Counted from the first letter of the stretch, positions 37,288 through 50,985 are shown. The stretch: DNA of 64,000 bases from Ricinus communis (GCF_019578655.1 NC_063258.1:22386802-22450801), one strand, 5' to 3'. Notes: a model not told the origin generated them from the letters alone. Translations and numbers: made by a program.

Positions 37288-37789
37288 TTAGTAAGATGGA
37301 ATAGGAAAAGGTAAAGAAGAAGATGAAAAGAGATGCAAAAAAAATAAAATACAAAGAAACTTACTAGTGATAATTGAGAGCTTGTTTGAAGGTACGCTGA
37401 AGAAGAAAACGGAGAAGACACAGAAAAAATACTCAAAAATGGCAAAAAGTGTTTCACAAACGGAAAATGACAAACTTCTAGTGACATTTAGTGACGAAGA
37501 TACTTTTTGGGATTAGGGAAGAACATTCCAGAAACCAGAGACATAACCGTCCTTGGTTTAAAGGCAAAATAATGAGCAGTTATCATTAAAGGCGCGAGAC
37601 ATGAAGCGTCCAGGGCATATGTTAGACATCACAAACATTTGAAATTTAAACTATTTAACCGAGCTTACTTTCCGATTAAATAAAACATCAATTTAATGCT
37701 TTAAAAGCATTTCATGTAATAATTATCGAGCTCTAGAGAAAGAGGAATACCGAGTATAAATACTCTCAGAAAAAATAGGGGAAAACTAA

Positions 37790-38237
37790 TGATAACCGGA
37801 TATCATATGCCAGCCTGTCCCACTCTAAAAAGGTGGGATTGACCATAGATTGATATCCATAATGATTGGAATTGTGGAAGAATGTGTCTTGAGAGGACAC
37901 TAGTCATAGAGTCTGATATGATCTAGAATTTTATGAGAAGTAAGAGTTTAAATCCTAATATAATTAGGACGACCTACAAATATGGAGTTCTCTCCTAAAT
38001 AGACTAGAAGACCTTCAACGTCTATATAAGAAATGGGGACGTCGCACATTAGGTACAAGCAATTTTACACACTTAAACACTTTATCCACCCTCGTACAAA
38101 TTACTGACTTTATCATCGGAGTAAGTGGCCGGACAACCCCATCCGTACTTTCTAATTTATTTTTACAAGTACTCCAGAGATTGAGGTGAGCCTTTAAAAA
38201 CCTTGTTGATAGCTAGTCTTAATCAACTAAGTTATCA
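37790..38237 (+). repeat. 3' LTR (448 bp) of the gypsy element
   Basis: Begins TGATAACCGG just after a purine-rich tract (AAAAAATAGGGGAAAACTA) and ends CTAAGTTATCA. The TGATAA/TTATCA termini are inverted copies, and the unit starts TG and ends CA. A TATA-like box (TCTATATAAG, 38021-38030) is followed by a GGGGACGTCGCAC element and a pyrimidine-rich R/U5-like region. No second LTR occurs in the window, so ends are judged from one copy. Confidence 0.75.
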
Positions 38238-40384
38238 GACATAAAAGGAAGTCAAAAAAGAAGTTAAGGAACAATAACATGAATGATTTTGTTGGCCTTG
38301 AGTAATTTTCTTGCACGCATGCATGATAAGGCATATCACAAATGTAGAAGAAGTATCCATTCAGGAAATCTTATGCATTTAGCAAAGTTAGCATATCAAT
38401 TAAAAGCTTAAAAGAATTTTTATAGCATTAACAATCATCAAGAAGGAGAAAAGCACAATAGTGCCAAGCAAAGCCTCATTAAATTAACTGTAGAATATGT
38501 GCAGCGGAGAGGAAGAGTTATAAAGAAGATTTCTTTGGTTTAAGGAGAAAAAAATCTTGTGCTGGAGTTTTCTTTGGTTTTCCTAACATTTATTAGTCTT
38601 TATCATCACTAATCTTATTATTAATAGTAGAGCATTGTCTATAGATAGCCAACATTAAAAGATATATATGCTTAATTTTAATATATTGAACTAGTGTGTT
38701 GTTTGCCATAACTTTTAATTGCGCCTTAGAAAAGCTTCAGAAGAATGAATGATGTACTCATGGTTGTTCTCTTTCCGTATTCCTCCCAGCTACAAAGCCT
38801 ACACCTAATTTCTTCCGATCCTCGCTCTCGAAAATTAAAGCTATTTTTAAAAAAATTCTTTTAGAAAAATAGAAAAGTAGAAAATCATATTTAGTTAACA
38901 TAAGTTTTTAAAATTGAAAAATAAAAAAATATTTTTCAAATTTTCATAAGTGTATACACTTGCATAAAACAAAATATTATTTTAATATTTTCTGTTCAAA
39001 TAACACATAGCTATATAATATTAAATTCTATTATTTTTTATTATGTTTATTTAAAATAACACATCTGTTTTTATTTTTATTTTTTTATAGTTTCTCTTAT
39101 TTTAATGTTTGAATTTTTTTAAATGAAAAATAAAAAATAAAAAGTTCTCCATAAATAAACAACCCATAATCATATTCACAGAGAGAAGGATAAAAATTTG
39201 CTCATAGGTGTTAGATGAACCGACAATAGTCATGTGGTACCTTTATATCACTTGTAATAATTTTATATAGTTTTATTTTGCAGTATCTTTTTTATAATTT
39301 TACATTATGGTACCTTTTTTCAAATTTATCATAGGAGAAGGATAAAAGGAGATTTCTTTTCCCAATACTCATTATTAATTGAACAGACATAAATTTATTA
39401 TGTAGTAAATTTATGTTACCTTTAATAATGTAATTTTATTTTGCAGTATGTTTTGTAAAATGATACTAGATAAATTACCATAAAATGTAATAATTCGAGT
39501 CAATTTTATGCTTATCTTATAATTGTTTAATTAATTTAGAAAATGAAGAATTAATAAACTAACATAACAAAATTAAAAGAACTTAATCGCTTTCTAATCT
39601 TGTTTTAGCTTTTGCTAAGATTTATGAACTATTTAGACTGTCTTAAAAGTTAAATAAATGTTTTTTCCTGGAGATGTGAGTTTGATTAGGCTATTAATAG
39701 ATACCTTCAGCTCTTTTTTTTTTTTTCTTTCTCTGATACGGTATTATATATTAAAATATATATTAGAATTAAAAACGCATTAAATTGCTTTATTATTTAT
39801 AAAATTAAGATTAAAATTATTAATTACTTATTACTAAAAATAAATTACCGATAATTAATTATAAATATAATTATAATTTATGAGCACATATAACAAATGG
39901 AAGATAGGATATTGTAATGAAGAAAGAAAACTAAACACAAAAAATATCAAAAGTATTAATAGTGATGTTGATTTCTCAACCTCGTATGTAGTTGGAGCGT
40001 CCATACCAAACAAATCTTACAAATTGACTATCACAAACGATTGTTCCAAGAAATGGCACACATGAAAAATTTATATATCAATAATTAAATTTGTGTTACT
40101 GTTCATCATCAGTCTCACAATAAAAAATATAAGTGCTCGTCTCATAATATATATGAGAAGCCAACTATGATATTTATATTTATATTCCATCTCAAACTAG
40201 TTAGATAAGCAAAAACAATAGGATGTATTCCATTATATAAGTGTTTAATAAAAAAAATAATTTTATTAATAATAAATTTTTTGAGGAACCAATTCCATTC
40301 CTTATTGATTGACTTAATAATTTTATTAGTCAATAATTAATACATTTTGAAAAAAAATATTTATAACTGATAATTGTAGGCCAA

Positions 40385-40645
40385 TCTATTATATTTGAGA
40401 AAGACGAAGTTGACTAAGTTCATATCCTATTACAACTAGAAGTCTTAGAGATCATGTTATGATCAAACTCTAGTTAAAGAGTCCGACCCGATATAGGACT
40501 CTATTAATAGTCAAGAAAACTAGTCCAAATATGATTATGACATCTTACATTTGCGAAGTCCTTCTTCTCGTAGGATAGGATAGGAAGACCTTCAGTCCAT
40601 ATATAAGGAACTACATATAATATACTAGATGAGTATTATTTTAAA
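40385..40645 (+). repeat. LTR-like fragment related to the 37790-38237 LTR
   Basis: GGAAGACCTTCAGTCCATAT followed by ATAAGGAACTA parallels AGAAGACCTTCAACGTCTAT followed by ATAAGAAATGG of the LTR. Upstream ACTAGTCCAAATATGA and GAGTCCGAC-like words also have counterparts. It ends near an (AT)n run. Probably a decayed solo LTR or fragment of the same or a sister family. Confidence 0.5.
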
Positions 40646-42083
40646 ATATATATATATATATATATATATATTTATTTAAGGTAAATTTGAAATTTTAAAA
40701 GTTATACAATATAAAAATATTTTAAAAAATTATCAAATATAAAGATAGTTATTTATTAAACATGCGCCTCAAAAAATAAATGAAATAAAAATTATATTTC
40801 TTTTTATTAAAAAAAATGTATTCAAAATGAAATCGTTTGAGTATGATTTTTTTCTCTTAGTAATGATTTGTCGGAGTGAATACTAAGTACTTAATTTATA
40901 TTTTAAACCTAATAATAAATTAATATTTTCAATATGTGGTAATTTTATTTTAATCTACAAGTATACATATACCATAACCATTAATCAAAAAATAAATTAG
41001 CAAATCATTAATGCAAAGTAAAAACAAAGTCACCTTCAATTCCCAATATAAAAAACAATAAGATAGTCCCTATAGTTGATGCCATATGCATGTAGACAAT
41101 CAAATGGTTTTAGTTTGTTAAATTTAGTCATATTATGCCTTCTTATAATTCTTAGAAACTGGAATTAAAATCTAATGTGGCGTGCGTCAAAAGCTGATAC
41201 TTTTTTTTTAAAATAATTTATATTTATTAAATTTGTATTAAATATTTATTTATTTTACATAAATTAAACATGTGTTGAATATTTATTTTTTAAACGTCAA
41301 ATGTTTATTATTTATTAATTTAATTATATTAAAAAATATGTGTATTATAATATAAATATTTGTAATATAATTTTAGTTTAACTTTTTTCTATTTACTAAC
41401 TGTTAGGACGACTTACGCTATATCTATATTATATATATGTACGTTTAAATGAATTAATGATGAATATTCATTAATAAACTAATAAATATTATATCTATTA
41501 ATGATGAATGCTTATGTTAATCACAAAAATATTTTAATATGCATTATAAGTATAATAAAATACAGATAATGAACATTACAATACCGGATAATGAATATTA
41601 ATATTAACACCGATGAATAATATATGAAACTAAATAGACATAAACATATTAACTACAATAAATATTAAGTTCATAGATAATAAATATTTAAATATTAAAA
41701 TTTAATTATTATAGGATATTACATCTAGTGAACATTATACATATAAACAATGAACATTTTAGTACATGTAAATGAACAAAAAATAGTAATATGTACTTGG
41801 TCTAATAAAAACTGTTTAATATGTGTTATTAATACTTTGATACATAAAGATTTTATTTTGACATGTGTACTTACTATAGACACATAGAATTTAAGTTTAT
41901 GTATAATTTTATAATTTTTTTATTAATTTAATGATCATTTTATATTATTATACTATTAAAACCTTAAAATATTTATAAAAATTAATAAAGGCATTAAAAT
42001 ATTTAATCTATTATTATTTTTAAAAATATTAGACAGTCTATTTAATTATATATATAATTTTAAACTATATTATTATTTATAAT

Positions 42084-42388
42084 CAAAATAATTACGATAG
42101 TCGTCACATGCGGATAAATGACTAGTTTTATAAATATATAAAAATATTTATTCGATATATTATTTTTAATATTATATAAACTTTCTAGATTTATTTTATT
42201 ATAATTTAAAAAAATAAAAATTTTATGTGTTAAAATAAATATATATGTCTAAATTTTTTAAAATAGTGACACTAAAATAATTATGACAGTCGTATAAAAT
42301 ATAATAAACCATTAATATATAAAAATTTATTTAATATATAATTTTTAATATCATATTAATTTTTATAAATTTATTTTATTATAATTGA
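42084..42388. repeat. Diverged tandem duplication, about 190-bp period
   Basis: AAAATAATTACGATAGTCGT (42084 on) recurs as AAAATAATTATGACAGTCGT (about 42272 on). Each is followed by TTTATTTATTCGATATAT-like and AAATTTATTTTATTATAATT-like segments. Confidence 0.5.
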
Positions 42389-44689
42389 AAGAGTTACCCG
42401 ATCAACAACCAACAGTAAAAAAAGCAAGAATGAAACATAACGAAGAACCACTTGGCTCTTGCATTGCACGTTATCTCAATTGCATCAATAATGTGTAAAT
42501 TTGTACGGTGATCAAAAGTTAATGGTATCTATAAAGAATTTCATTATATGATTTTAAAAAAAAGGTAAGAAATCTAAATCAATGCATCACTTATTCCCTC
42601 AAGTCTTTAAAGATCGGATTCTTCCTTTCGAATTCCTTCACTTAAAGTATTCAATGAAAGATAAAGACTAAAAAAAAAGGCATAAAAATTGAAAAAACTA
42701 CTTCATAACACACTAAATTTACACTTTAGTATTTAATGATTAACACATACTTCATTATTTAAAATAAATAAATATATATCAATCATTTATCGGTTTAATA
42801 TATAAGTAAAGACATAAATCAAATCTTAACAAGAATTATTACAAAATGAAAATGCTATTACTCTATTAGTAGTATTCCTAAGATGAATAAAATAAAAATG
42901 AATTACTCGAGTACCAAAGTGGGCTCAAACTCTTGGACTAGAAGACTGGAGTTGCTCCATTCATTTTCCTGGGCCAGACAACTAATTTGGCCCAATAACT
43001 GCAGCTCTTGAAATGGGAATATGCAAACAAGTACTTTCAGCATTTTATTTCTTTCCTATTTTTCTCTTCTATCTTTTTTCTTTTTCTTTTACTTTCAACA
43101 CAGCTCTAAACCAAAACCAATGGCTAAATTATACGTGTATGCATTACTCAATGATTGTATATTCCTCGATAAAATAAGTGAACTAATCATTCAAAGAACC
43201 TATTGAGTAATTCAAGAATGCAAAAAAAAAAAGAAAAAAAAAGAAATCAAGAGTAGAAAAAGAAGTTGACCATAAAGATGAGCAATTTGTATCCAGAGAA
43301 ATCTAACAATCAAGAATTGTAGTTGTCAAACCTTTTTCCACAAAAGAAACTTGAGAGCACCTCATCAGTTGAAATTAGAATTCATAGGTGGAATGTTTTT
43401 GATTTGACAAGTCAAGCAAGTGATGCAATTAATTTTCAATTATTGGCACCCTCATCCTCTTTCATTTCCACAAATTTCTTCTTATTTCTTCTTTCCTTTC
43501 CTAACCAAACAAGATGGCAGCACACTCCAGTCTCAACTCAAGCCACAAGAAAATGCAAATGGGGTTTTTCAGAAATGGGTCTCTCTACTCAGTGGCAAAA
43601 GTAACTTTTTTATAATTTAGAATTTCGAAATAAATTTTAGTCCTTTTGTGTTTGTTCATTTTCTATGACAGTAAGTCGGCCAGCTAAAAGAAGCAATGAG
43701 CGTGATCAATAGTAGCATTCAACATTGCAGCAGCATTCAACATGATGAATATACAAATTTTGATGCTGACCTTAATGGATGTTGCTGTAATGGCTCTTGC
43801 CTTCACGCTTTCGCCTGTTCTTTTTGCTTTCATATACTTAGTTCATTATATCATTTATAAAAAAAATTAATTATATTGTAAAATATACCATTATTTATTA
43901 AATGTTGCATTTGAATTGATTGGTTTTTAATCCAATGGCAATAAATAAGTTAACTAATACAAATACATCATTTAATAAATAATACTACATGTCACAATGC
44001 AATTGATTTTGTTTACAAATGACGTCGTAAACTGAATCTATTTAAGAACTGCCCTATGAGCGATTTAATTTTAATGTCAATAAAAATTATAAAATTATTA
44101 ATATTAAAATTGAATAATATCACACTACAAAAATTTAACAAAAATCTTAAAAATAAATAAATTATTTATATAACTAACTACACACAAATAATAGTATATT
44201 ATGTTGAGTCTTTTATTAGATATACAAATATATTATATTTTTTATGAAGATAAATTAATTAACTAAAAAAAGTTTATTCTCTGCTTTTACATGATTTAAT
44301 AAATTTTTATATTTTGAACTATGTAATTTTCTTTTACTATATTCATAACATTTATATGCAAATAAATAAATAGGAGTATCTCATAAAATTAAATAAAATA
44401 AATATATTAAAAATATAAATTAAACAAAATTAAATAATTATGTTATAACTTGATTTAATATTAGATTTTATTTTATTTATTTTTAGTATCTTTTTATTGA
44501 TTACTATTTATATATTTTAAGTGTATAATTTAATAATATTTTCTTACTTTACATATATAAAAATAAAAGTATTATATTATTTTGCAATTTACTAAATTAT
44601 AGAAAATCTAACCTACAAACTAATTTTTAATTAACTGAATTCTTTACTTGAAATTGAACTATATCTTGAAATATATTTAAGATAGAATG

Positions 44690-46062
44690 TAATGAGGGAT
44701 GAAAGGTGTAAATAAATATAAATATTATAATTAAAAATATAATTTTTTAATTGATAAGATAATTATTCAATTACGAGAATAGAAAATCTTGAAAAATCTA
44801 ATTAAAAATTAAAATTATAAAAAAGGATTCGAAGAAAAAAAAGATATTTAAATACTTAAAATTTATAATTAAAGTATTGTATTTTGTAATATAGTATTTG
44901 AAAAGAAAACTTTTTAAAGTGAAAGTTATAAATAAGAATTCAAAAGGGCATAGAAATATGAAATAACTAAATATCCTAATTAAAATGTTGGAAGTTGTAA
45001 TATAATACTTTTTAAAATAGTAGAAAAATATTTTAGAATAGATTAATTCTCTAAAAGTTAAAAATTAGAAATTATATGACATGTCATGTAGGATAGAGAA
45101 AAATAATATTAAAACATTGCTCTCATATATATATATATATATATATATCTATATATATATATATTTATTAAATTTAAAAAATTTAATTTAGAAACTATTT
45201 TTAATAAATATATTAAAAAATATATTTTTTAATATAAAATTAATTCTATTAACATAATTCTTTTACTTAAAATTAAACTCTGTAAAAAATCTCAATGAAA
45301 TATATGTAAAATAGAATGAAAAGAGAGATGAAGAGTATAAATGAGTATAAACGTGATGAGTAAAAGAAATTATAATTAATAAAATAATTATACATTATGA
45401 AAATAATTTTTTTAAAAAAAATAATCAAAAGTTGAAATTATAAAAATAATTTGAAAAATTATAAAATAATTAAGATTTATAATTAAATTATTTTATGTTG
45501 CAATATGATACTTAAAAAAAATACCTACAGTGGAAGTTATGGAAAAGAATTCAAAAAAAAAAAATTGAAATAATTATATTTCATAATTAAGGTGTTAAAG
45601 CTGTAATATAATACTTTATATGAAATAGTAAAAGATATTAAAATAATTAATTCTCTAATAATTAAAAGAATAGCTTATGATTCATATAATATGCTATGCG
45701 GAAGAGAGAAAACAATGTTAAAGCTTTGCTTTTACATATATATAAATTTTAAAAATATAATCAAAAGTTGAAATTATAAAAATAATTTTTAAAAAAATTA
45801 TAAAATAATTAAGATTTATAATTAAGTTGTTTTATGTTGCAATACGATACTTAAAAAAAATTATCTAAGATCGAAGTTATAAAAAAATTCAAAAATATGG
45901 AGAAAAGTGAAATCTATATACCATAATTAAGGTATTAAAGTTGTAATATAATATTTTATATAAAATAAGAAAAATTAAAATAATTAATATTTTAAGAATT
46001 AAGACAAATAGTTTAGGATTCATATTATATGCCATATAAAAGAGAGAAAACAATGTCAGAAT

Positions 46063-46096
<34 letters not shown>

Positions 46097-46100
46097 TCTT
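44690..46100. repeat. Triplicated AT-rich unit, each copy ending at an (AT)n tract
   Basis: Three diverged copies: about 44690-45165, 45300-45745 and 45755-46095 (the last lacks its beginning). Each carries in order TCAAAAGTTGAAATTATAAA-like, AAGATTTATAATTAA-like, AAGTTATAA..AATTCAAAA-like, TTGTAATATAATACTTT-like and RAGAGAGAAAACAATGTYARA-like words. Copies 1 and 3 then run into an (AT)n microsatellite and copy 2 into a short one. No coding capacity. The shared tail suggests a retroposon family that lands in (AT)n sites, or unequal crossing-over. Confidence 0.6.
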
Positions 46101-46823
46101 ATTTAAATATAAATTTTTTTTTAATTTTTTGTGAGAAACTCAATGAACCGTAAAATACACGACATAGATAGCTATTTATAAAGATAAAAGCTTATTTAAT
46201 ATACAATATAAATAGCTATCCATAAAAATAAAAATTCGTCTATATAAAATAAAAGCTCTTCTCACTCTATCTAGATATAAAATTAATGACTATTTTTAGT
46301 AATTAATCCTATGAAAGCGTCACCACATGCATATGCATGCAACCCTTTTCCTCGAGGAAGATGAGGAATGTAGGAAAGTAAAATATTTAGGCAATTTCTG
46401 GCTTATCAAAGTATTACTTGCTACTATAGTATGTATAGACAACTTGTGACTATAATTTAATAATTATCTATTAATTATATCCAAATGCGCCAATTGTAGG
46501 GATGTTTAAAACCATATCCAACCTAGCATGATTAATCAACTAGTTTAATATTTGCATTTTACACAGAACTTAATTAAATTTATTATAAATTATACAATTT
46601 TATATTCATATTTTATAGATAAATTTATTATATTTTATATAATAATTATGTTAATTAATTTTATATTCAAAAGAACAATTTTCTTTTGCTTTTTGGCTGC
46701 TCTCACTTGTATGAAATTAAGAAAAATAGCTTCTAAGAAAAATCACTTAAATATGAAATTAACCACACCAAGCCTTCAATGTGGGCAAAAAGTGTCACTA
46801 TAAACTTCATCAATTCATGCTTC

Positions 46824-46975
46824 ATGTTACAAGGGTTGATCCACTATGGCCATTAAGCCAATAATTAAGTGGATTGTATTTTTGCACATCACTAACGCCA
46901 TTAAGCCACCAATTAAGTGGGTTGTATATGTTGTATAAATAGGTGATTAATTGGCACCTATTTTACATTTAGACA
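46824..46975 (+). promoter_or_regulatory. Promoter-like segment with two direct repeats and a TATA box
   Basis: CATTAAGCCAATAATTAAGT (46851) and CATTAAGCCACCAATTAAGT (46899) form a 48-bp-period direct repeat, followed by TATAAATAGG at about 46935. The segment opens with TGTTACAAGGG. This could be the start of an LTR (TG start, TATA about 110 bases in) or an isolated promoter. No matching end was found. Confidence 0.3.
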
Positions 46976-48115
46976 CCAAATTCTTTTTTTTAATATTAAT
47001 AATAGGTAAAACAAAAAAACTTATGTCAATAAATATTTTATATCCATTTGAACATTATATGATTGAATTCATACTTAATTATTTAATATCATTATATGTA
47101 GATAACGATTCAGTATGTTTTGAATATATATAAGAATGATGCTATAGGCTGAACTTGATCCATAATAATATGGATCAAAATTGAATTTCAAAATAAATTC
47201 TTATAATTATCCTTTTCATCCGCTATAAATTATTTTTTTTACATATTGATATATATGTTAATTATTTATACTTATTATTAATGAATTGATCTAATTAATC
47301 CTTATATCATTCTTAATTTAATTCTTACCATGATATAAAATGAGTTATAATTTGATACCTACCATAAATTGTTAATTAATTTCAAAAAAAATCTATATTT
47401 GATGTTGCTTATTATATTATAATTACTATGATATTTTCCTTTTTAGACACAAATTCATAAAATCGATCTATTAATCTTCATACAAAATTATGAGATGATA
47501 TGAACAATTAAATTATCTTTTCAATTCTACTTTAGTTTGATACTAATATATTTCTACTCCCTTAAAAGAATGGCATCTGCAAATATAATCAAGAAATATA
47601 TCTTCAAATTTATTGTAGATTCTTTTTATCATGTTACTTTCGACTCAGTTTATTATAGAATGAGAAAAAAATTATTGAAATTGATTTCTACGAATAAAAA
47701 GATTATGAGCTGATATAAAATAATTAAATTTTTAATTAAATATTTGTTACTCTACTTTAATTTGAAATTAATACATTTTTACTCTTAATAGAAATTGTAT
47801 CTACAAATATAACAAAACAAAAAAAATCAATTCAAATACTCCACAGAATCGTATAACAAAGTAAAAAGGTATTTGTTTTTGAAACATGCTATTTTGCATG
47901 TCTATAGAGTTTTGAAAAATCCAAGCATTTCATAAATAGATAGAGAGGTAGGAACCTTTCAAACGAACCGCACTCTTTGATGTATGTCAGGAATCTATTG
48001 ATGAGAAGGGATTGGAAAAAACTTGAACCTAATTCCTGTAATGATGTATATAAGCGCATAGAGCGATTTATTTGATTATAGACATTTCTAGAATACTTTT
48101 AACAGAGGAATAGTC

Positions 48116-48290
48116 AATTTTGAAAGAACTTATTGTCAACCTCTTTTAGATATGAATTAATAAAAATTTCAAAGAAATTAGACTTATAAAATAGAGAAAT
48201 AAATAGATAATTTTGAAAGAACTTATTGTCAACCTCTTTCGGATATGAATCAATAAAGATTTTAATGAAATTAAACTTACAAAATGGACA
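48116..48290. repeat. Tandem duplication, 93-bp period
   Basis: AATTTTGAAAGAACTTATTG at 48116 recurs at 48209, and both copies continue with TCAACCTCTTT and a GGATATGAAT or AGATATGAAT segment. The period is a multiple of three, so the - strand frame reads EVDNKFF twice, but no known protein is implied. Confidence 0.8.
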
Positions 48291-49648
48291 TCTCATTAAT
48301 TAATCAATATCAAATTTATATTACAAATAAATTTATTAGGAAATAAATACTTTATCCCATCAAAAACAATAAAAATAAAATAACCTTTTAAAAATTTCAT
48401 TTGTAATTATCTTTTGTATCTTCTTCGATAAAAGAAAAATCATCACAAATTAAGAAACATCACTATGAATGATTATATAGTGAAAAGGAATATGAAGATG
48501 AACACTTTAAATATACTAAGTTAACACTTTAAATTTTCTATACAAAGAAAAATCCATAAGAATAAAAGAACATAAATAAATAGGTGGAGATTACTTACCT
48601 TATGAAAATAGAATAAGCATTAATTAGAGAAATAAAAGAAAGTTAAATTTTAATTAGAAATAAATGGTAATTATATTAAATAATAAAGAAAAAATAAAAA
48701 TAGTATATTATCCTTCTTGATCCATATTTATTTAAGCATTTTCCTATATAATATATTATGTAACTCTTTTTTTTATAGAAAAAAGTCATTATCTCACAAG
48801 AAATAATTAATGCAGCATTATTTGGCATCCCTTCTTCAATTGTTAATACTGATAAGATGTTACTACCATGGATATGGTTATATATCAACATAAATTAAAG
48901 TCATGCATTAATAATGATTAAGACCAGTAAATATACACTTGGGCTATATTTGACATACAGAAATGACAAGACAGAATTAGATAAAATAAAATGAACTGCT
49001 TCAATTTAATATTTGATATATAATGAAAGATGAATACAAGTTAAAATAAAACATTAAACTAATCACAATACCCATTATTTTTATCTTAGTTAAAATAGTA
49101 ATTAAAAATAAAAATATTTAATAATAGTGTCTAATTATATATTCGTAATTATTGCCTAAATTCTAGAATTTTATACATAAAAGTAATAAGTAAAATATTA
49201 ATTTATACCAATTTTGATTTTTTAATAACAAAACTTATTTTAATATATTTTAGTTAATTATATTTAAATCTTAATATCTTAATATGAATTTTACAAAAAA
49301 AAAATAATACTATTATTAAGTTTAATTAAAAGCTTGAAAGAACTGGTAAGGGGAATTATGATTAAAATGCTTATAAACAGAGACCCCAAGTGTGGTAATG
49401 AAAGTATATCTAAATATAGAATTGCAGGGTCCTCGATCATCCAATTGAGGGAGTATGGAAAGATCCACTACCAGCAAAAAAGATAGAAAATTATATCAGT
49501 AGAAGCATTAAACTTTGATATGATTAGACTCCTGGAACAAATTCTAGGTGTCTCTTGGGATCTTTTTATGTTAAAAAAGAAAATATGTAAATTGATATGA
49601 GTGGAACATTACACAATCCTTATCATTTGAAGATTTTCATTTTTCTTC

Positions 49649-49679
<31 letters not shown>

Positions 49680-50975
49680 GATAGAGATATACCTCCATCC
49701 CCACTCCTTTCCTTTTTCTATATCTTCCAATTAATGGTGACAATCACCATGCACCCATAATGAGAATGACAACTGTCTAATTCACATGGATTTGCTTTTC
49801 ACCTCAAAATTTGAATTACAACTTTTCAGTGAAAAATATTGTTTTATATTTGTTACCGTTAAAAAATTTTACCTTGGTTTAACATAAAAAAAAATAAGAT
49901 TTTATATTCCACCACTTAATAATTTAAAATTTTTAAGTTGATAAAATTATATATTTTTATATAGTATCAGAATCGGCTTTTGTATATCTATATATGTTGT
50001 TGTACATCGATAAATATATTTATTAAATATGAAAAAAAAAAAAAATAAATTTGTAAAATACTTATAGTGATGATCAAATAATTTAAGTTTTTATATCGAA
50101 TAAAATAAAATAAGTGACATCAGCTAAATATGAAAAACATCAAAAAAAAATTATATTATAATTATGATCACCACCTAATAAGAAGCAAGGCTTTTAGTCA
50201 CAATGCTAATAGCGGAGAATGAGGAATCTATTTAGAAATGAAAGGAGGAGAGAAAGAGGATGAAGGAAAGAGAAGGAGCATCTGCCTTATCTTTCATGGG
50301 GAGAACTGAAAGAAGGCTGTTGGAGGAATAGGGAATAGAAGGACACTTGGCAATGGCAAACATTTACTTACTTTGTTTATAAAAAGTAGAGAAGAAGAAG
50401 AAAAAATAAATAAATTGACAATAAAAAGACAATAGGCTATTATGCTATTTATATCTCTTTGTTCTAGTTTTATAGTACAATGGTTCCTTATCTTTGAGTA
50501 CCTATTTTTCTTTTTATTCCATAAATCGTACAAGGGTTTAAGCAAAGCAAAAGCATTCTCTTGCTGCCGCATCTCTCTAGTTCTCTTCCACTATTGGGAT
50601 TGCCTTATGAACTCATAACTCTACCCAATAAATTTTCTTTAAATGCATTGTCCAAAACCAGTGATTTCATATAAATATTAAAAAAAAAAAAATATTCTCC
50701 CTGATAAATTTAATCCTTCCAAAATTAAAAGTTCAGTTTAGAGATTTTAATTAATTAATAGTTATTTCTCATTTAAACAAGTGATTTTTATAAATTCTAA
50801 ATTAACAAATGATAATTTGATTGAATTTTAGTCCCCTCAATTAATCAGCTATATATGAATAAGAAAAAGCGCACCTCAGCTAATTTAATGAAGCCTATAT
50901 ATTTAAATATTATTTTAAAATTTAGATATAAATAACAAACTTAGATGTAAAAATATTTAATAGGAATAATGATAT

Positions 50976-50985
50976 AAATGGTCAC
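50976..50985 (+). repeat. 10-bp target-site duplication, left copy (AAATGGTCAC)
   Basis: Identical to 53027-53036, immediately outside the MULE terminal inverted repeats. Confidence 0.9.

Larger units (their letters stand above)
33230..38237 (+). mobile_element. Degenerate Ty3/gypsy retrotransposon, Tat type, 5'-truncated
   Basis: The order on + is gag tail, aspartic protease, reverse transcriptase, RNase H. An antisense ORF on - follows, then a purine-rich tract (about 37771-37785) and a 3' LTR. The RT and gag wording and the extra antisense ORF before the 3' LTR are features of Tat-lineage (Ogre/Retand/Tat) elements. No 5' LTR, primer-binding site or most of gag is present to the left of about 33230. 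No integrase was found between RNase H and the antisense ORF. Numerous stops and frameshifts show it cannot move on its own. Confidence 0.85.
38238..44690. other. AT-rich intergenic with LTR-like and tandem fragments
   Basis: No gene was recognised. Contains the LTR-like fragment at 40385-40645, an (AT)n run at about 40645-40671 and a diverged tandem duplication at 42084-42388. Short frames at 43021-43620 sit in pyrimidine-rich sequence and look non-coding. Confidence 0.55.
46100..50965. other. AT-rich intergenic
   Basis: No gene was recognised. Contains the promoter-like segment at 46824-46975, the 93-bp tandem duplication at 48116-48290 and an (AT)n run at 49652-49679. Confidence 0.55.

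Noticed and set aside
35598..37490. The - strand frames as a separate host gene
   Set aside because: They lie inside the retroelement between RNase H and the 3' LTR and match the known antisense ORF layout of Tat elements.
43670..43830. Possible microRNA precursor (GCAGCAGCATTCAACATG region)
   Set aside because: No adequate fold-back partner was found by eye and no known plant microRNA was recognised.
44123..44140. CACTACAAAAATTT as a possible 5' end of the CACTA element
   Set aside because: It is over 9 kb from the gene remnants, the adjacent 3-bp sequence does not match that after 56729, and the following sequence lacks CACTA subterminal repeats.
50294..50572. 92-codon - strand frame
   Set aside because: No ATG-supported domain, mixed low-complexity sequence, no known match.
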